Source: Saccharum officinarum (lineage: Eukaryota > Streptophyta > Magnoliopsida > Poales > Poaceae). Taken from it: a stretch of DNA of 64,000 bases. The stretch is taken from NCBI GenBank assembly GCA_020631735.1, contig CM036221.1:13869381-13933380 (forward strand), given 5' to 3'. The first letter of the stretch is position 1, and each line of letters starts with the position of its first letter. Shown here piece by piece: positions 48,529 through 59,668 of the stretch. The translations under genes and the position numbers were made by a program. Below the pieces are notes generated by a model. It worked only from the letters and a program-made list of their open reading frames with translations, was not told the origin of the DNA and searched no databases.

Positions 48529-51500
48529 GCTTTGAAGATAGGAGGCTTATAATGCTTCGGGGCTTGCCTGGGGTCTGACTCAAGTTAGAGTATGTCAGAT
48601 GAAGTCACTTGGCGAGCAACCTCCAATCTACCACTTGTCCGATCCTTCTATCTTCGGAATGGATCCACCAACTCCATCTTCGGGTTGGATCCACATCACG
48701 TCCTTCACGTTTTTTAGCTAGCGTACCTAAATGAGGTGCAACAATGCATATGTATGAATACATAGAAATGCAATAACACAACATTCATACCAGCACACCA
48801 AGTTCACATGGGCACTAGAGTTAATCAACTTAACTATCACTTAAGCATATCCTTAGAAGATGACCAGCATATCGATCATGACACAAGTCACAGAAGATCT
48901 CAAGCACACTTAACACTAACAAGGTGTATATCACTCTTAGAAATCAACATAGCAAAGCAAGATGAAGCAACAACTTAATTTAGAATCTGCCATTTTTCGA
49001 AGATCAGAACAGCAGCTGGTTAAATCAAACATAACTGGAGTTCTGTAACTATAATTGACTTGTAATAAGACATTATGGAAAGCTTATGAAATTATCTATA
49101 TTTCATTTATAATCATCATAGCATGATTCCAAAGTTTAACATGTCGAATTTACATAAACACAGCAACTGATCTAACAAGACAGAGAGCAAGCAATTCTAT
49201 ACTCTAACTTTAAACAGCTATAACTCCTAAACCACATGGTCAAATGCCACTAATTTTTAACAGCAGCTAGATACATAAATTATCTACAACTTTTGTATAA
49301 ATAAGTTTCACAACAAAGCACATTATCATGAAGAACTTTGCTAAGTTCCCAGATCTGTCCAGAAACCTCATTTGCAAGAAATAATTATTAACTTATGTTG
49401 CAAACATATAATTAGACAAAACCAACTTTACCAACATGTCACACATGAATAATGAACACCAGAAAATATATTGTCCATTTCTAATAAATTCTTTTAATAT
49501 ATTTTCTTAATTTATTTAGATAATTAGGTAGAATTATGAACACCTACCAAATATGCATAATAAATTCTACCAAAATTCCAGCGACCTATATATGCTCCCA
49601 AAAGTCTAATGTCTAAATTTCAAGCCATTTGGACAAGTATATAAACCTCTATGAAAAAGACAAATAGCTATTGCAATAATCATGTGAGAGCAAGTTAAAC
49701 TTAACACTCAATATTTTCTGTGAACACAAGGCCATATTATGAATCAATATGATAGAGAAACATCATACTAAGGTAATGGAACAACATTTTCTATTTTATC
49801 ATTTATATATTATTTATAAGCTATTTATCAAGCTATAAACAAGTTAAATCAATAACTTGAGCATACTATAAGCAATGACCATGAAATTTATACCACAGTA
49901 CATACATAGCATGACAATCCTACCATAAAAATTTCACATCATTTGGAGCATCACAACTCAAGATATAAATTGACAAGCAAAATAATATAGATTTCCTTAT
50001 TTATCAAGGTCCAATCAAAACCCTAAGAAAACAGTGAACAACTAGTGTGTTTAATATTTTTCCTAGCTAGTACATGTCATCACCAAATTATCAAAATAAG
50101 AATCACTATTTTTTTGGAGTCATAAAACTCCAGATCTTGCTCTGGTCAAGTTTAGAGGCATTTTAGAGCATTTTTAAAACTTAAATAAAGACATCAGAAA
50201 ACATCTACAAACATATAGAATTTTATGACTCTACTACAAAGAGCTCTTCTCAAGGTTTCCAAAAATTCCACTCTTGCTATTTTTGGAATTACCTAGCATG
50301 AGATATGATTTTTATAAGATTCACCAATTTTCTGAAATTCAAAAAACAGAATTAGAACAACCCTACTTAATTTGCTAGCTCCACCCGAATACATACCCAG
50401 ACAACCGCTTTCTTAAACCGACAAGTGGGACCCGCTGGACCACCTAGCCCCACCTGTCATTCAAACAAAAGGACACAGAGAGAGGGAGAGAGGGGAACGG
50501 GCTTGGCCTCACTGCCGGCCGCCGGAAACAGGGGAGGGGGCCGGGCTCACGGCTCCGGTGAGGGGGTCACCGGCGGCGGTGGCCAAGGATGGCGCGAGCA
50601 TCCAAGGGCCCTTGCGCACCCGTGGAGCTACTCGGCTCTGCTCGAGGCGGTCCCCAGCACCGTGGCCACAGGAGCGGGCGTCGGCAACGGCGGCGGTCCG
50701 ATGGCGACAATGCTACGGCGGCGAGCGGCCTCAGGAGAGGGTGCGGGAGGTGCGGCGTGAGGTGACGGAGGTGCTGATGTGGTTTGTTTGGGCGGATGGA
50801 GACCGTAGACAGGGAATCACGGTGGCGCCCGAAGCTCGGCCATGGCAGCCATGGCGGTGGCGCACTACGGTGACAATTGGAGGTGGGGAAACGGCGTTCT
50901 AATCTTGCGGAAGGTAAAGAAACTCCTGGCGGTGGCGGTTTGGTGCACGACGGCTGCTAGTGGTGGCAAGGACGGCGACCGAGCTCGGAGCCCCGCTCCG
51001 GCGCCCATGGCGGACGTGGCCACGTCCAGCACGCGGGACACTTGGGAGCGACGAAGGAGATGTGAAACGCGGCCGGATAAGGAGGAAGCGAGACCGAGGC
51101 AGGCGCTCGGGTGGCTCCCCAATGGCCCCGACTCCCGGCACGAGGCAGCAAGGAGAAGTGCATGGCGGCCACGTTCGGGACACCTGTCGCCTTTGAGGAC
51201 TTTCCCCGAACAGGTGGCGGGCGCAGTTCGAGGCATCTTGGAGGCTGTTTTTGGGCTGGATATGGGCCGAATTGGATATTGGGCCCAAAATGAAGTTCGA
51301 AGACCACATGATGCTTTACAATTTTTATTAAGACACTTTACTCATTAGGGTTCTGGTTTAGGAGATACATGGCTCCAAAGTTGCCAATGTCAGTGATTTG
51401 AAAGCAACGAGCAACAATCCAAAATGGGGGTCAAAAAGAATTGCAATTGGTGCCATCTTCTTGTATGCTCTTCCCCATCATGTAAGCTCCAACTTTCGTA

Positions 51501-52244
51501 TTTGGACCAATTTAAGTTGCTTAGCAAAAACTCGAGAACGCAGGATGTCAATGTCGGAGACACTGAAATCAGGGTTTTAAATTGCTAAGTGTCGGAAACA
51601 GTCCCAATTCTAACTTGAGGGCCCTGTTTGAGCATGTTACACACATTTTTATGACTTGACTCTTAAACAAAGTTTGTTCCTTATAAAATTTTCTATGACT
51701 TTGTCAAAGGGTGCACATTCATGCAACGCTTCTAGGTCCTACTTTTGAAACGGTCAAACAAAAGTGTTCCCGGTTCCATACATGGTCAACCATCTCTTAG
51801 AAGCACATTTAGGCAAAATGATCAACATGAACATTGTTCCATTAAGTGCCCTAAGTGTAGTTAAGGTGTTGTAGAGTTCATCTAGAGTAATTTGGGTAAT
51901 TTGCAAAGCTTCGTTGATGATCTATAGTTCCATTAACTTAATGGGGCAAATTCCAATAGTAATAGAACTTATCATTTTATGTGACTTTTTGATTCCAAAC
52001 TTCATAAAACTTTTTTAGGGATCAATATAGATAGGTACTAAGGTGAGACACATGAAGATATTGCCATAACACCACCCAAGCTTATATCTTGTAAATGTCC
52101 TATATGCAAAACAAAGGAGTAACATCCAAGTTTAAATTAGGCTTATCTCCGTAGGTTGACCTTTACATTGTCATCTCCACTTAATCTATCATGTTTGAGA
52201 TCAAACCCACTACTCAATGAGTGACAAACACCTGGGGTGTTACA
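46965..52244 (-). repeat. 5' LTR of the LARD-like element (5280 bp)
   Basis: It matches the other LTR throughout; I count about eight differences in the first 500 bases. It is longer mainly because of a (TA)n expansion at 48443-48525. Confidence 0.92.
48443..48525. repeat. (TA)n expansion, about 41 units, in one LTR only
   Basis: The sister LTR has only about six TA units at the same position (38061-38073) and the solo LTR fewer still. Confidence 0.95.
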
Positions 52245-53029
52245 GGCGAGCACCTTAAGATGACCGCCTCTGAAAATAGACTATTTTTTGAGGCGGTTGT
52301 CTTAAGATGTCCACCTCCATAAATCCATTTTCAGAGGCGGGGATTTGCTAACCGCCTCCGTAAATAAAACGACTGCCTCCGTAAATCGGTTTTGTGAGGC
52401 GGTCATTTTTTGGTGCCTGTGGAAATAATGCGGCCTCTGTTAATCGTTGGGTATTTTAGGAGACGCCTAGAATTTATGGCCGCCTCGGAAAATCATAGGG
52501 CCCTGTCTCACAAAAAGAACATTTTTGTAGTGGCAATACCGAAGGAATCCATATGCTCTGTAGTCACAGGTGAGTGTGTAGTGGTAGGAAATGATCTCGG
52601 ATAGAGAAATAACCGAAACAAAAGTTGTAGATCTCAAAAAGTTAAGCAACTTTGTAGTGGACAACTTTTTTATTTGAAACCATCTATGCAATGAAATTAT
52701 GTTTGAATTCTCACATTTGAAATTTAAATTTTTCAAACAACCTCGGATGGAGAAATGACCAAAACAAAAGTTGTAGATCTCAAAAAGTTATGCAACTTTA
52801 CCGTTGACAACATTTTCATTTGAAATCATCTATCACTGAAAAATTAATTACGTTTGAATTTCCTTATATTTGAAATTCAAATTCTTTGAACAACCTCGAA
52901 TGGAGAGACGAACAAAACGAAAGTTATAGATCTTGAAAAGTTATAAAACTTTGCAGTTGATAATTTTTTCATTTGAATTCGTTTAGGGCCCCAAATAATC
53001 ATTTCAAAACTTGATGAATATAAAATGGG

Positions 53030-53400
53030 AATAACGTGTTGGGGTTTAGTCCCACATCGTGTAGCGATGGTGAGGGAGCACAACATATAAGGTGAGAGAA
53101 GTCCAACCTATCAAGCTAGTCTTTTGGGTTGAGTAAGGTCCAAAGGCCTTATATGTTGTCAACTCCGGTGGACCTAGGACCTGTGGGAGCGCAGGCTCGT
53201 GATAACAAGCCGGGCCGGCTGCAAGCCAGCTCTAAGACCGAGAACTCGGTGGTCACCACCGGTTCCAACAGGACGAAGATCCCAAATGGACACAAATGTC
53301 TTATGGATAGAGTGGTCGTTAGGGACGAATGCGCAAAGCCTAGGGTCATGGGTTCAAGTGCCGGCAGCTGCGAAGCGTGACGCGCGAAAAATCATGTGAC
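53030..53400 (+). repeat. Unassigned repeat-like block with a tRNA-like B-box motif
   Basis: It begins near TGTTGGGGTTTAGTCCCACA, a phrase I associate with dispersed plant repeats. Near 53345-53365 it contains CATGGGTTCAAGTGCC, resembling a tRNA/SINE B box. A weak A-box-like TGGTCGTTAGGG lies about 30 bp upstream. No terminal repeats or poly-A tail were confirmed. Confidence 0.35.
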
Positions 53401-53449
53401 TTGTGACTTCCGGTATTTAAAAAAATTGTTGTTTATTCATCTCGGATTT

Positions 53450-53543
53450 GGTTTTCTGCAAAACCTGTCTCTTTGGTTCTGCTGATTAAAAAAACCGGTT
53501 TTCTGCAAAACCTGTCGCTTTGGTTCTGCTAATTAAAAAAACC
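53450..53543. repeat. 47-bp tandem repeat x2
   Basis: Two units start GGTTTTCTGCAAAACCTGTC and end ATTAAAAAAACC, with two differences between them. They lie next to the right end of the outer CACTA-like element. Confidence 0.9.
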
Positions 53544-53869
53544 CAGCAGTGATGGGGTTTTTGAAGCGGTACTCTTTGTTTACATATACTTTGTCGGGCC
53601 ATATACACCAAAATTTAGAGATATACATATGAGAGTAACTGCTCCTGGGAGTAGAAAAAAATTTCCCATCAAACAAATATATATTCTTTTATATTCTAAA
53701 TTACATTTTAAGGTTAATCTATACAGCCTTTGTGTCTTCAAACTAAATATAATTTGAAGTTACTGATATATAGTCAAAATTCTAGTCTGACTACAACCTT
53801 ATCCAAAATGACAAGATCTCTGGAGCTGGAGTAGAAAGTATACTCACGTGATCACATCTCCCGATAAGC

Positions 53870-54597
53870 ATGCGGTTAATAAAGCTACATGGCATGTGGA
53901 CCCATATTAGCTTTAAAGAGCATGATGTACTGGACAGATTGTTTACTATGCTATACTTATATATCAATATATGTTTAGGTGATGTGTAGTTTCTCGTAGG
54001 TAATCGTCGACTTTTTGACTCTGCCATTATTGTTGATATATACCCTATTGCATTACAGGGCCATGCATCATGCACGTATGCTTTGCTCCGAGCAGACAGA
54101 CTGCTCCTCTGTCGTCACACGCATGGAGTATTAATGGAATCTGCAGCATAAGAAAGCAGCACCGTGGCGCTAGCTTAGTACAGCTTTGCTGAACAAGACG
54201 TACTGTCCAAGGAAGCATGTAATCCTCTCTTTAGTTGCTAAATCTGTAGGGTAAGAGCAGATTCGTCTCTGATGAATGAAGGAGAGACTAGCTTTATTAG
54301 CACGCTAAAACGCAAGGCATCGGGCACGCAAGGAGGGAATTAGCTTTATTATCTGCTTTAATTTGCCTTTAATTTGAGCTGCAAGCTTGTTAGTAGTCCT
54401 ACAACGCACAGGATATCAGCCACACCTGCTGCTCCCCTCTCTCTATATAAACGTGTCTCTAATGGATGCGTCTTCCTCGCGCGTTTCTGTTAAGTAGTGC
54501 CGGCTTAATTCCGGCCTCCCACCAACCACAAAAGTAGACAAATAAAGTGACCCATTGCAGAGTGATCGATATCGAGCTCAAACATCAATTCCCTGCA
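53870..54597 (+). promoter_or_regulatory. Promoter and 5' UTR of the NLR gene
   Basis: A TATATAAA box lies at 54444-54451, with transcription expected around 54475 and a leader of about 120 bases to the ATG at 54598. A W-box core (TTTTTGACT, TTGAC at 54015-54019) lies about 430 bp upstream of the TATA box. It is conserved in the duplicate at 34.1-34.75 kb, which suggests WRKY regulation, as is usual for defence genes. This is inference from motif and conservation only. Confidence 0.6.
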
Positions 54598-55709
54598 ATG
54601 GCTCAGTTCGCGGCGGGTCTCACCAAGATGGTGGTTGAGGGGACGGTGAGCACAATCAATTCGACGATAGGGGAGGAGAAGAAGCTCAAGGACGAGGTGC
54701 AGCGTGACCTGGAGTTCATCACCGCCGAGTTCCAGCTGATGCAGGCCTTCCTCAACAACGTCGTTGCCAATGCCGGCGGCGAGAGCGAAGTGGCGCGGAT
54801 CTGGGTGAGGCTGCTCCGCGACCTGGCCTTCGACGTGGAGGATTGGGTCGAGTTCGCCACCCACATGGACAAGAGGTCGGCGTGTGCGTGGTGCTGGCGC
54901 ATGCTGCAGCGCTACACGTGTGGCCTGATGCAGGCGCAGGACCTGGACCTGGCTGCCGCCGAAATTAAGCTGCTCAAGGCCAGGGTCGAGAACGTGAGCC
55001 AGAGGAGCATGCGCTATAGCCTCAAAGATCCCTTGCTCGCCGCTGCCGTCTCCAAGCCTGCTGCTGCCATGCCGACAGAGCAGATGGTGGCCGGCGTCGC
55101 CGTCAGCCCGTTGGCGTTCAGTATCCTTCGCAAGGCGTGGGAGGCCGCTGGCAAGCCATGTGATGCCATGCTCAACCTCCAGAAGATCATCGCCACTGAA
55201 GGCGGCCAGGAGCGTCAGGTCGTCTCGGTTTGGGGAAGCACAAAAGGTGACCTTGGGACGACCAGCGTTATCAGGGAGGCATACTGCGACACAGAATTCA
55301 GAGCTCGCGCCTGGGTGAAGCTGGCGCATCCATTTAACCTCCACGACTTCCTCGACAGCTTGCTGACACAGCTTCTTCGCAAGAGCTCTCACCACCACGG
55401 AGATGGAGATGCAGCCGGAGTGGTGGGCTTCCGGCCGGCAAGGGTAAGCACGGAAGACGACGACGACGGCCTCATGAAGCAACTACTCCTACTCATGAAG
55501 GAGAAGTATCTCGTCGTCCTCGAAGATGTGTCCACTGTGGTACAGTGGGATGCCATCAAATGCACCTGCCGGACTATAAGAACGGCAGCCGGATCGTCGT
55601 GTCTACGCACGACATAGGGATGGCATTTATGTGCACTGGCAAGCCATACCTAGTGTCGGAGCTCAGACGGTTTCCTGATACTCATGCTCTCTGCGCCTTC
55701 TTCAGAAAG
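54598..55709 (+). CDS. NLR exon 1: Rx-type coiled coil and first, degenerate NB half-domain
   Basis: The ATG (MAQFAAGLTKMVVEGTVS) is the first in a good context after the TATA box; an upstream GTG-started extension is not credible. Residues 1-150 form an Rx_N-type coiled coil with the EDVID-like motif RDLAFDVEDWVEFA. At about residue 215 VVSVWGSTKGDLGTTSV replaces a P-loop and lacks GKT/S. FRARAWVKLAHPFNLHDFL is RNBS-A-like and KYLVVLEDVSTVVQWDAI is Walker-B-like. After AIK the frame shifts (1 bp lost near 55559). In the next frame MHLPDYKNGSRIVVSTHD and ALCAFFRK follow, up to a donor AAG|GTATAA. Unless corrected, translation stops at 55617. It is either a pseudogene or a sequence error. Confidence 0.75.
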
Positions 55710-55907
55710 GTATAATAAAACTCGTCACAACATACATACATAAATTGCAACATCCATTCCATGAATGTAGTATGTACTCCCTCTGCCATTGTTTTTGACC
55801 GCATAAGTTGATAGTTTGGTCAGCAATTAGTTGAATGACCTATGTTTTCCTATCATCAACCCATCCTCCTACACATGTTAGAATCTTAATTAGAACATAT
55901 ATAAGTA

Positions 55908-56168
55908 TTCCCTCCGTCCATAAAAAGATGCAACTATAGGATTTGTGCAGATCAAATTAGCTTAAATTTAACCAAGTTTATAGTGAATGGTATTAATCTT
56001 TATGTCTCGAACTAGGTTTACTTAGAAAATACATTTTGTAATTAGTTTAATGATACTTATCTTGTATCATAAATTGTAATACTCTTTTATACAACTTCGG
56101 TTAAACTTCAAATTAAATCGTTTGACTCCCTGAAAAGTGACAATTGCATTCTTTATGGACAAAGCGAG
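55908..56168. mobile_element. Stowaway (Tc1/mariner) MITE in the NLR intron
   Basis: The left end is TTCCCTCCGTCCATAAAAAG. The right end, on the other strand, is CTCGCTTTGTCCATAAAGAA. It is flanked by TA (55906-55907 and 56169-56170). The 261-bp length is typical. Confidence 0.82.
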
Positions 56169-57920
56169 TATTATAAGTCCATGGATATATTTAATACCTA
56201 CAAGTAATTTAAAATTGCTTCCCCCCCCCCCCCACACCCTCTTTCTAGCTAACACAACACCAATTTAGACATTCTATAATGTCTACTTGCCTGTAATAAA
56301 TTTATCAAAGTTTATTTATATGGTTTTCTACCTATATTCATTTGTTTGCAATGCACATCCTTGTGTGTCTTCAATATTTGTCTAGTGGAAACATTAGACT
56401 TAGTTATATCAGCTCTTGTTCCAAGCCATATGTTGTACATGGCGTCACATATCTAAATTTGGGCTTTGAAATTTTGATCTTATTAGTAGATGTAGCTTTT
56501 ATTTATTCAAATGTTAAGTTGATACTATATCAATTGCTTATTGTACCTTACATTCGAGATTATCATTTTGTATTTCATTAAATAAAAATTATTATAGACC
56601 CTAAACTACACCCTTAGCTACTACGATGGCATGAGTAGCTGTTTTGGCCTGCTCCATCGCACGTAGATGTTGAGTTTCCTCGTACCAAAGAATTATGTGG
56701 GTATTTCCTTAATAAAAAAGATAAAGTGTTTAAAACTAAGTTATCTATGTAGATATGTGCAATTACAATGTATTAATTTATCTAAACTGTATGGCTTATA
56801 TAATGTATGACAATGGGGTATTAACTACATGATTTAAAACAAAATTTCAGTTTCATCTGTATGTGATTCTTTAATGGAACATTTTTATAATTATTAGACT
56901 GCTATTATGCATGCATGTGTAGTTGATTTGCATGGCGGAACAAATATATGTTTACTTTGAGACAAATGTTTATGTATTCATAGTAGTAGATGCATGTAAT
57001 TTAGATAAAACATATATATGGTTAAACTATGGTTGTTGTTTTCATAACTACAAATGTAGTTTAGATACAAATTTGAGTGGATATAACTTAGATTCATTTT
57101 TTGGGTTAATTTATAGATTACTTAGGGGTTACTTTAATTGATTTTTTAATAATGGCAGAGGTTGGGTAATTTTTAAAGCAAAATGTAATCCAATGACTAT
57201 TATTTTTTGTTAATAATTAGAGAGCACAACAAATTGATGGTCCAATGTTTCTGTTTTGTTAGAACTATATATTTGTCTTTCTTTTGTTTAAAAACATCTC
57301 ACAATGATTAACGTGGACCGTTTTAGATTACCTTTTAATTAACTGTGATAGATGGGTTACTATAGATTATTTTTTATAATGACATAGTGGGTAACTTAGA
57401 TGAAGATAAGGGGGTTACTTTGTTGTTTTCACAATAACAGATGTAGGTAATTTAGACATGGATGTATGAGTCAGTTTTTTTTTCTCGAATACGCAAAAGA
57501 ATTGCCCATCTTTATAATTAAGGTAGAAGAGTTTGATACAAACAACGCGCATCTGGCGAGAGTCCTAGATGAGTCGGCTTTAATTATATTTTTTCCTAGT
57601 ATGTATTGTGAGAATTAAAGTTGGTGCTCCAAAAAGGGTCTTCAATTAGTAATAGTAGGGTATGGTTATATCAGTAAGGATTGGAGCTTTATATATTTTA
57701 CGTCTGCCCAAAAATCGAGTTAGTTCCATGAAATTGACTCGGCAAAAAAGCACACGTTCATTATTCTAAGAATTATCAAAACAGTTCCAGTAACAAGAAA
57801 AGGCTACTGTACTTTGTGAGATAAAAAAGAAATGAGATAGTTGGTTTTGAATAATGTTGTTCTGAATGTACATTTAAGTTAATTTTGACAAATAGTTTCT
57901 AGTTGAACTTGGTTTGATTT

Positions 57921-57961
57921 TTATATATATATATATTATATTATATATTATATATATATAT

Positions 57962-57993
<32 letters not shown>
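57921..57993. repeat. TA-rich low-complexity tract
   Basis: (TA)n interrupted by TATTATATTATA-type units, in the NLR intron. Confidence 0.9.
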
Positions 57994-58308
57994 CCATTTT
58001 GGGAAATCAAAATGGATGACATTTCGAAAAAGGAAAGAAAATATTTGCACATGACAAAAAAAATTTGCTGGGGGTTGTGGGGGGCGTTGCGAGCATATAA
58101 ATGTGTGTCCATATATACTTTTATTTGAATTGACCCATTATAACTTTGAGCGTATAAATGCACGATGCATCATGTATATATTCATGTGAAATTTGGGTGT
58201 GCATGATGTTAACTGCTCTTTTCAGGCAAAATCAGGTGTTTCTTGCAGATTTACTTTCTTTGCTATGCATATATTAGATCATCCGTTGGGTTACGTTCTT
58301 ACTTGCAG

Positions 58309-58869
58309 GCACCACCGAGTCCCATTGATATCGAAAAAATTATAAAGGAAACAACATGTCCAAATGTCATCTCCGTGTGGGGTAGCTCTCGCACCAAATC
58401 TATCCTCGTCGACAAAGCTTACCGCAGCATAATGTCTAATAACAAGCGGGAAGAAGAGCACAATGGTGGGCTGAAATTGAAATTTGAAACGTATGGATGG
58501 GCCCACGTCCCAGATTATTGGTTCGATTTGAGGCTCATATCTCGGCAGTTATATCTCGACCTACATTCATATGGTGGTTCAGCATACAATGATGAAACCA
58601 AGCGTGCTGATGAGACAGTCGATGCTATAGAAGAGACAGCCCTAATACAGAAGTGGTGCAAGGTTCTGCGTGAAAAGTCCTGCCTCGTTGTTATTGATGG
58701 TCTGAGGTCCACACAGGACTGGGACTTGTTCAAAGATAAGTTCTTATCTGAGCCGATAAAAGGCTGCATCATTGTCATCACAAATGAAGAAAAAGTGGCA
58801 AAACATTGTGCAGATCCTAAAGATCAAGTGCATAACATCAAAGATGATCCAGAAGCCAACGCGACCAAG
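58309..58869 (+). CDS. NLR exon 2: second degenerate NB half-domain
   Basis: This open exon of 187 codons is in phase 0 on both sides, between ACTTGCAG and ACCAAG|GTAAAC. It starts APPSPIDIEKIIKE. VISVWGSSRTKSILVDKAYR stands where a P-loop belongs but lacks the Gly-Lys-Thr/Ser. YGWAHVPDYWFDLRLISRQ is RNBS-A-like. SCLVVIDGLRSTQDWDLF is a good Walker B, and GCIIVITNEEKVAKHC is RNBS-B-like. It has no lesion and repeats the plan of exons 1 and 3. It probably cannot bind nucleotide in the normal way and may serve a structural or decoy-like role; this is inference. Confidence 0.75.
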
Positions 58870-59018
58870 GTAAACAAGCTGCTTGCCTGTCGTCCTAATG
58901 CTTATTAATTTCCTAAATACTGTATGTATACACGGTATATGTATGATGATTCCATTCTACTAAGATTGCACTCTAACTCTCTAAATAATGAACTCTCTAG
59001 ATTTTCTCCATCAGAAAG

Positions 59019-59668
59019 GAGGAGGCACGTAACCGGATCAGGACAGCTCAAATTGTTGAGAGCCATCAAGAACAGGCTCTAGGCTTTTCCCTGCTTCTAA
59101 CTAAACATCAGTCTGGGGTGTTGGTTCTTCCTGGAGTTGTGTCGGTTTGGGGTGTTGCTGGTGTTGGCAAGACATATCTGATCAGAACATGCTACTACCA
59201 TCATATGCTTCGTTCATGGGGGCAGCTGTTCACAGTCAACAGCCAACATATATGGTTGGACATCCGAAATGAAGAAAATCATGAAGAAGAATTCACCGCA
59301 TTCAGCTGGGTCTATGTAGCAAGCCCATTCAGTTTGATGTCATTCGCTTGGCGCTTGCTGGTGAATTTCTATGCAGATGATCTTCAAGCTATGGAAGCTG
59401 CGGCAGTTGGTAGCATGCAAGGCCAAGACCTATATGAAGAGTGTCGCAAGATTCTGCGCCAGAAGAAATATTTCGTTGTCATTGACGGCCTACAGTCCAC
59501 GGATGATTGGGACACGATAAAGCAGGTCTTATTCCCCCAAGGTATTGATGGTTGTGTTGTTGTCATTACACATGAAGCAAGGTGGCCAGGCATTGTCAAG
59601 TTGATGAAGGACAACGAGTCAATCTCAAAGCCTTTCAAGCTGATGAAGCCCATAATCACTTCATGGAG
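59019..59668 (+). CDS. NLR exon 3: third NB half-domain with intact P-loop
   Basis: It starts EEARNRIRTAQIVESHQE and includes VVSVWGVAGVGKTYLIRTC, a full P-loop (GVAGVGKT). FSWVYVASPFSLMSFAW is RNBS-A-like, KYFVVIDGLQSTDDWDTI is Walker B, and GCVVVITHEARWPGIVK is RNBS-B-like. The phase requires an acceptor at AGAAAG|GAGG. The stronger CAG four bases upstream would shift the frame, so the junction needs transcript evidence. A donor candidate (ATGGAG|GTGCGT) ends the exon at 59668. No GLPL, MHD or LRR segment is found before the gap at 62482, so the 3' part is lost, beyond the gap, or absent. Confidence 0.78.

Larger units (their letters stand above)
36584..52244 (-). mobile_element. LARD-like LTR retrotransposon, 15.66 kb, no coding capacity
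   Basis: Two very long LTRs (36584-41803 and 46965-52244) flank a 5161-bp interior. The ends are TG...CA, and perfect duplications GGCGA lie at 36579-36583 and 52245-52249. On the minus strand a purine tract TTTTAAGGGGGGAGGG adjoins the 3' LTR, and a primer-site-like TGGCATTGGAGC lies two bases after the 5' LTR. The interior has no ORF over about 134 codons and no gag or pol motif that I can find. Long LTRs, a non-coding interior and preserved priming sites fit the LARD class, which depends on an autonomous partner. Confidence 0.88.
35712..52533. mobile_element. Inner CACTA-like element with GAGGCGG repeats
   Basis: The right end, on the other strand, reads CACTACAAAAATGTTC at 52533, preceded by many GAGGCGG / CCGCCTC repeats with CTGAAAATAGAC spacers (52250-52520). 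The left end is about 35712 (ACTACATGAACGG). Two direct copies of ATGGAGGTGGCTGCAGTGCT lie near 35745 and 35812. Without the retrotransposon inside it would be about 1.2 kb. The left boundary is uncertain and I find no target duplication. Confidence 0.45.
35166..53551. mobile_element. Outer CACTA-like element in the Mutator-like element
   Basis: The left end reads CACTGTTGGCCCATCAG, followed by GCCGGTTC / GAACCGGCAGTG inverted repeats (35190-35345). The right end, on the other strand, reads CACTGCTGGGTTTTTTTAA. Both arms contain related stretches (35530-35680 and 52540-52680, sharing GTGAGTGTGTAGTGGTAGG and AACAAAAGTTGTAGAT-like phrases), the usual subterminal tandem sequence of grass CACTA elements. 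The 3-bp flanks do not match, so the ends are tentative. There is no transposase. Confidence 0.5.
34896..53667. mobile_element. Mutator-like element hosting three further nested insertions
   Basis: The left end (from 34896) contains ATTTTTCTTGCTCCCGGGAG, then TAGTTACTCTCAT. The right end, read on the other strand from 53667, contains ATTTTTTTCTACTCCCAGGA, then GCAGTTACTCTCAT. Direct repeats ATCAAACAAA flank them exactly (34886-34895 and 53668-53677), a size fitting the 9-10-bp duplications of Mutator-like elements. Only about 270 bp on the left and 115 bp on the right remain before the next nested element, so it was a small non-coding element. Confidence 0.65.
55710..58308 (+). other. Intron 1 of the NLR gene (2.6 kb)
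   Basis: It runs from AAG|GTATAA to ACTTGCAG|GCACC. It is AT-rich, with a Stowaway MITE (55908-56168), a poly-C run (56221-56233) and a TA-rich tract (57921-57993). No coding exon was recognised inside. An alternative acceptor, TTTCTTGCAG at about 58247, would extend exon 2 upstream in the same frame. Confidence 0.6.

Noticed and set aside
54505..55482. 325-codon minus-strand ORF over NLR exon 1
   Set aside because: It is antisense to a clear coiled-coil/NB exon and arises from its GC-rich third positions. It shows no domain of its own.
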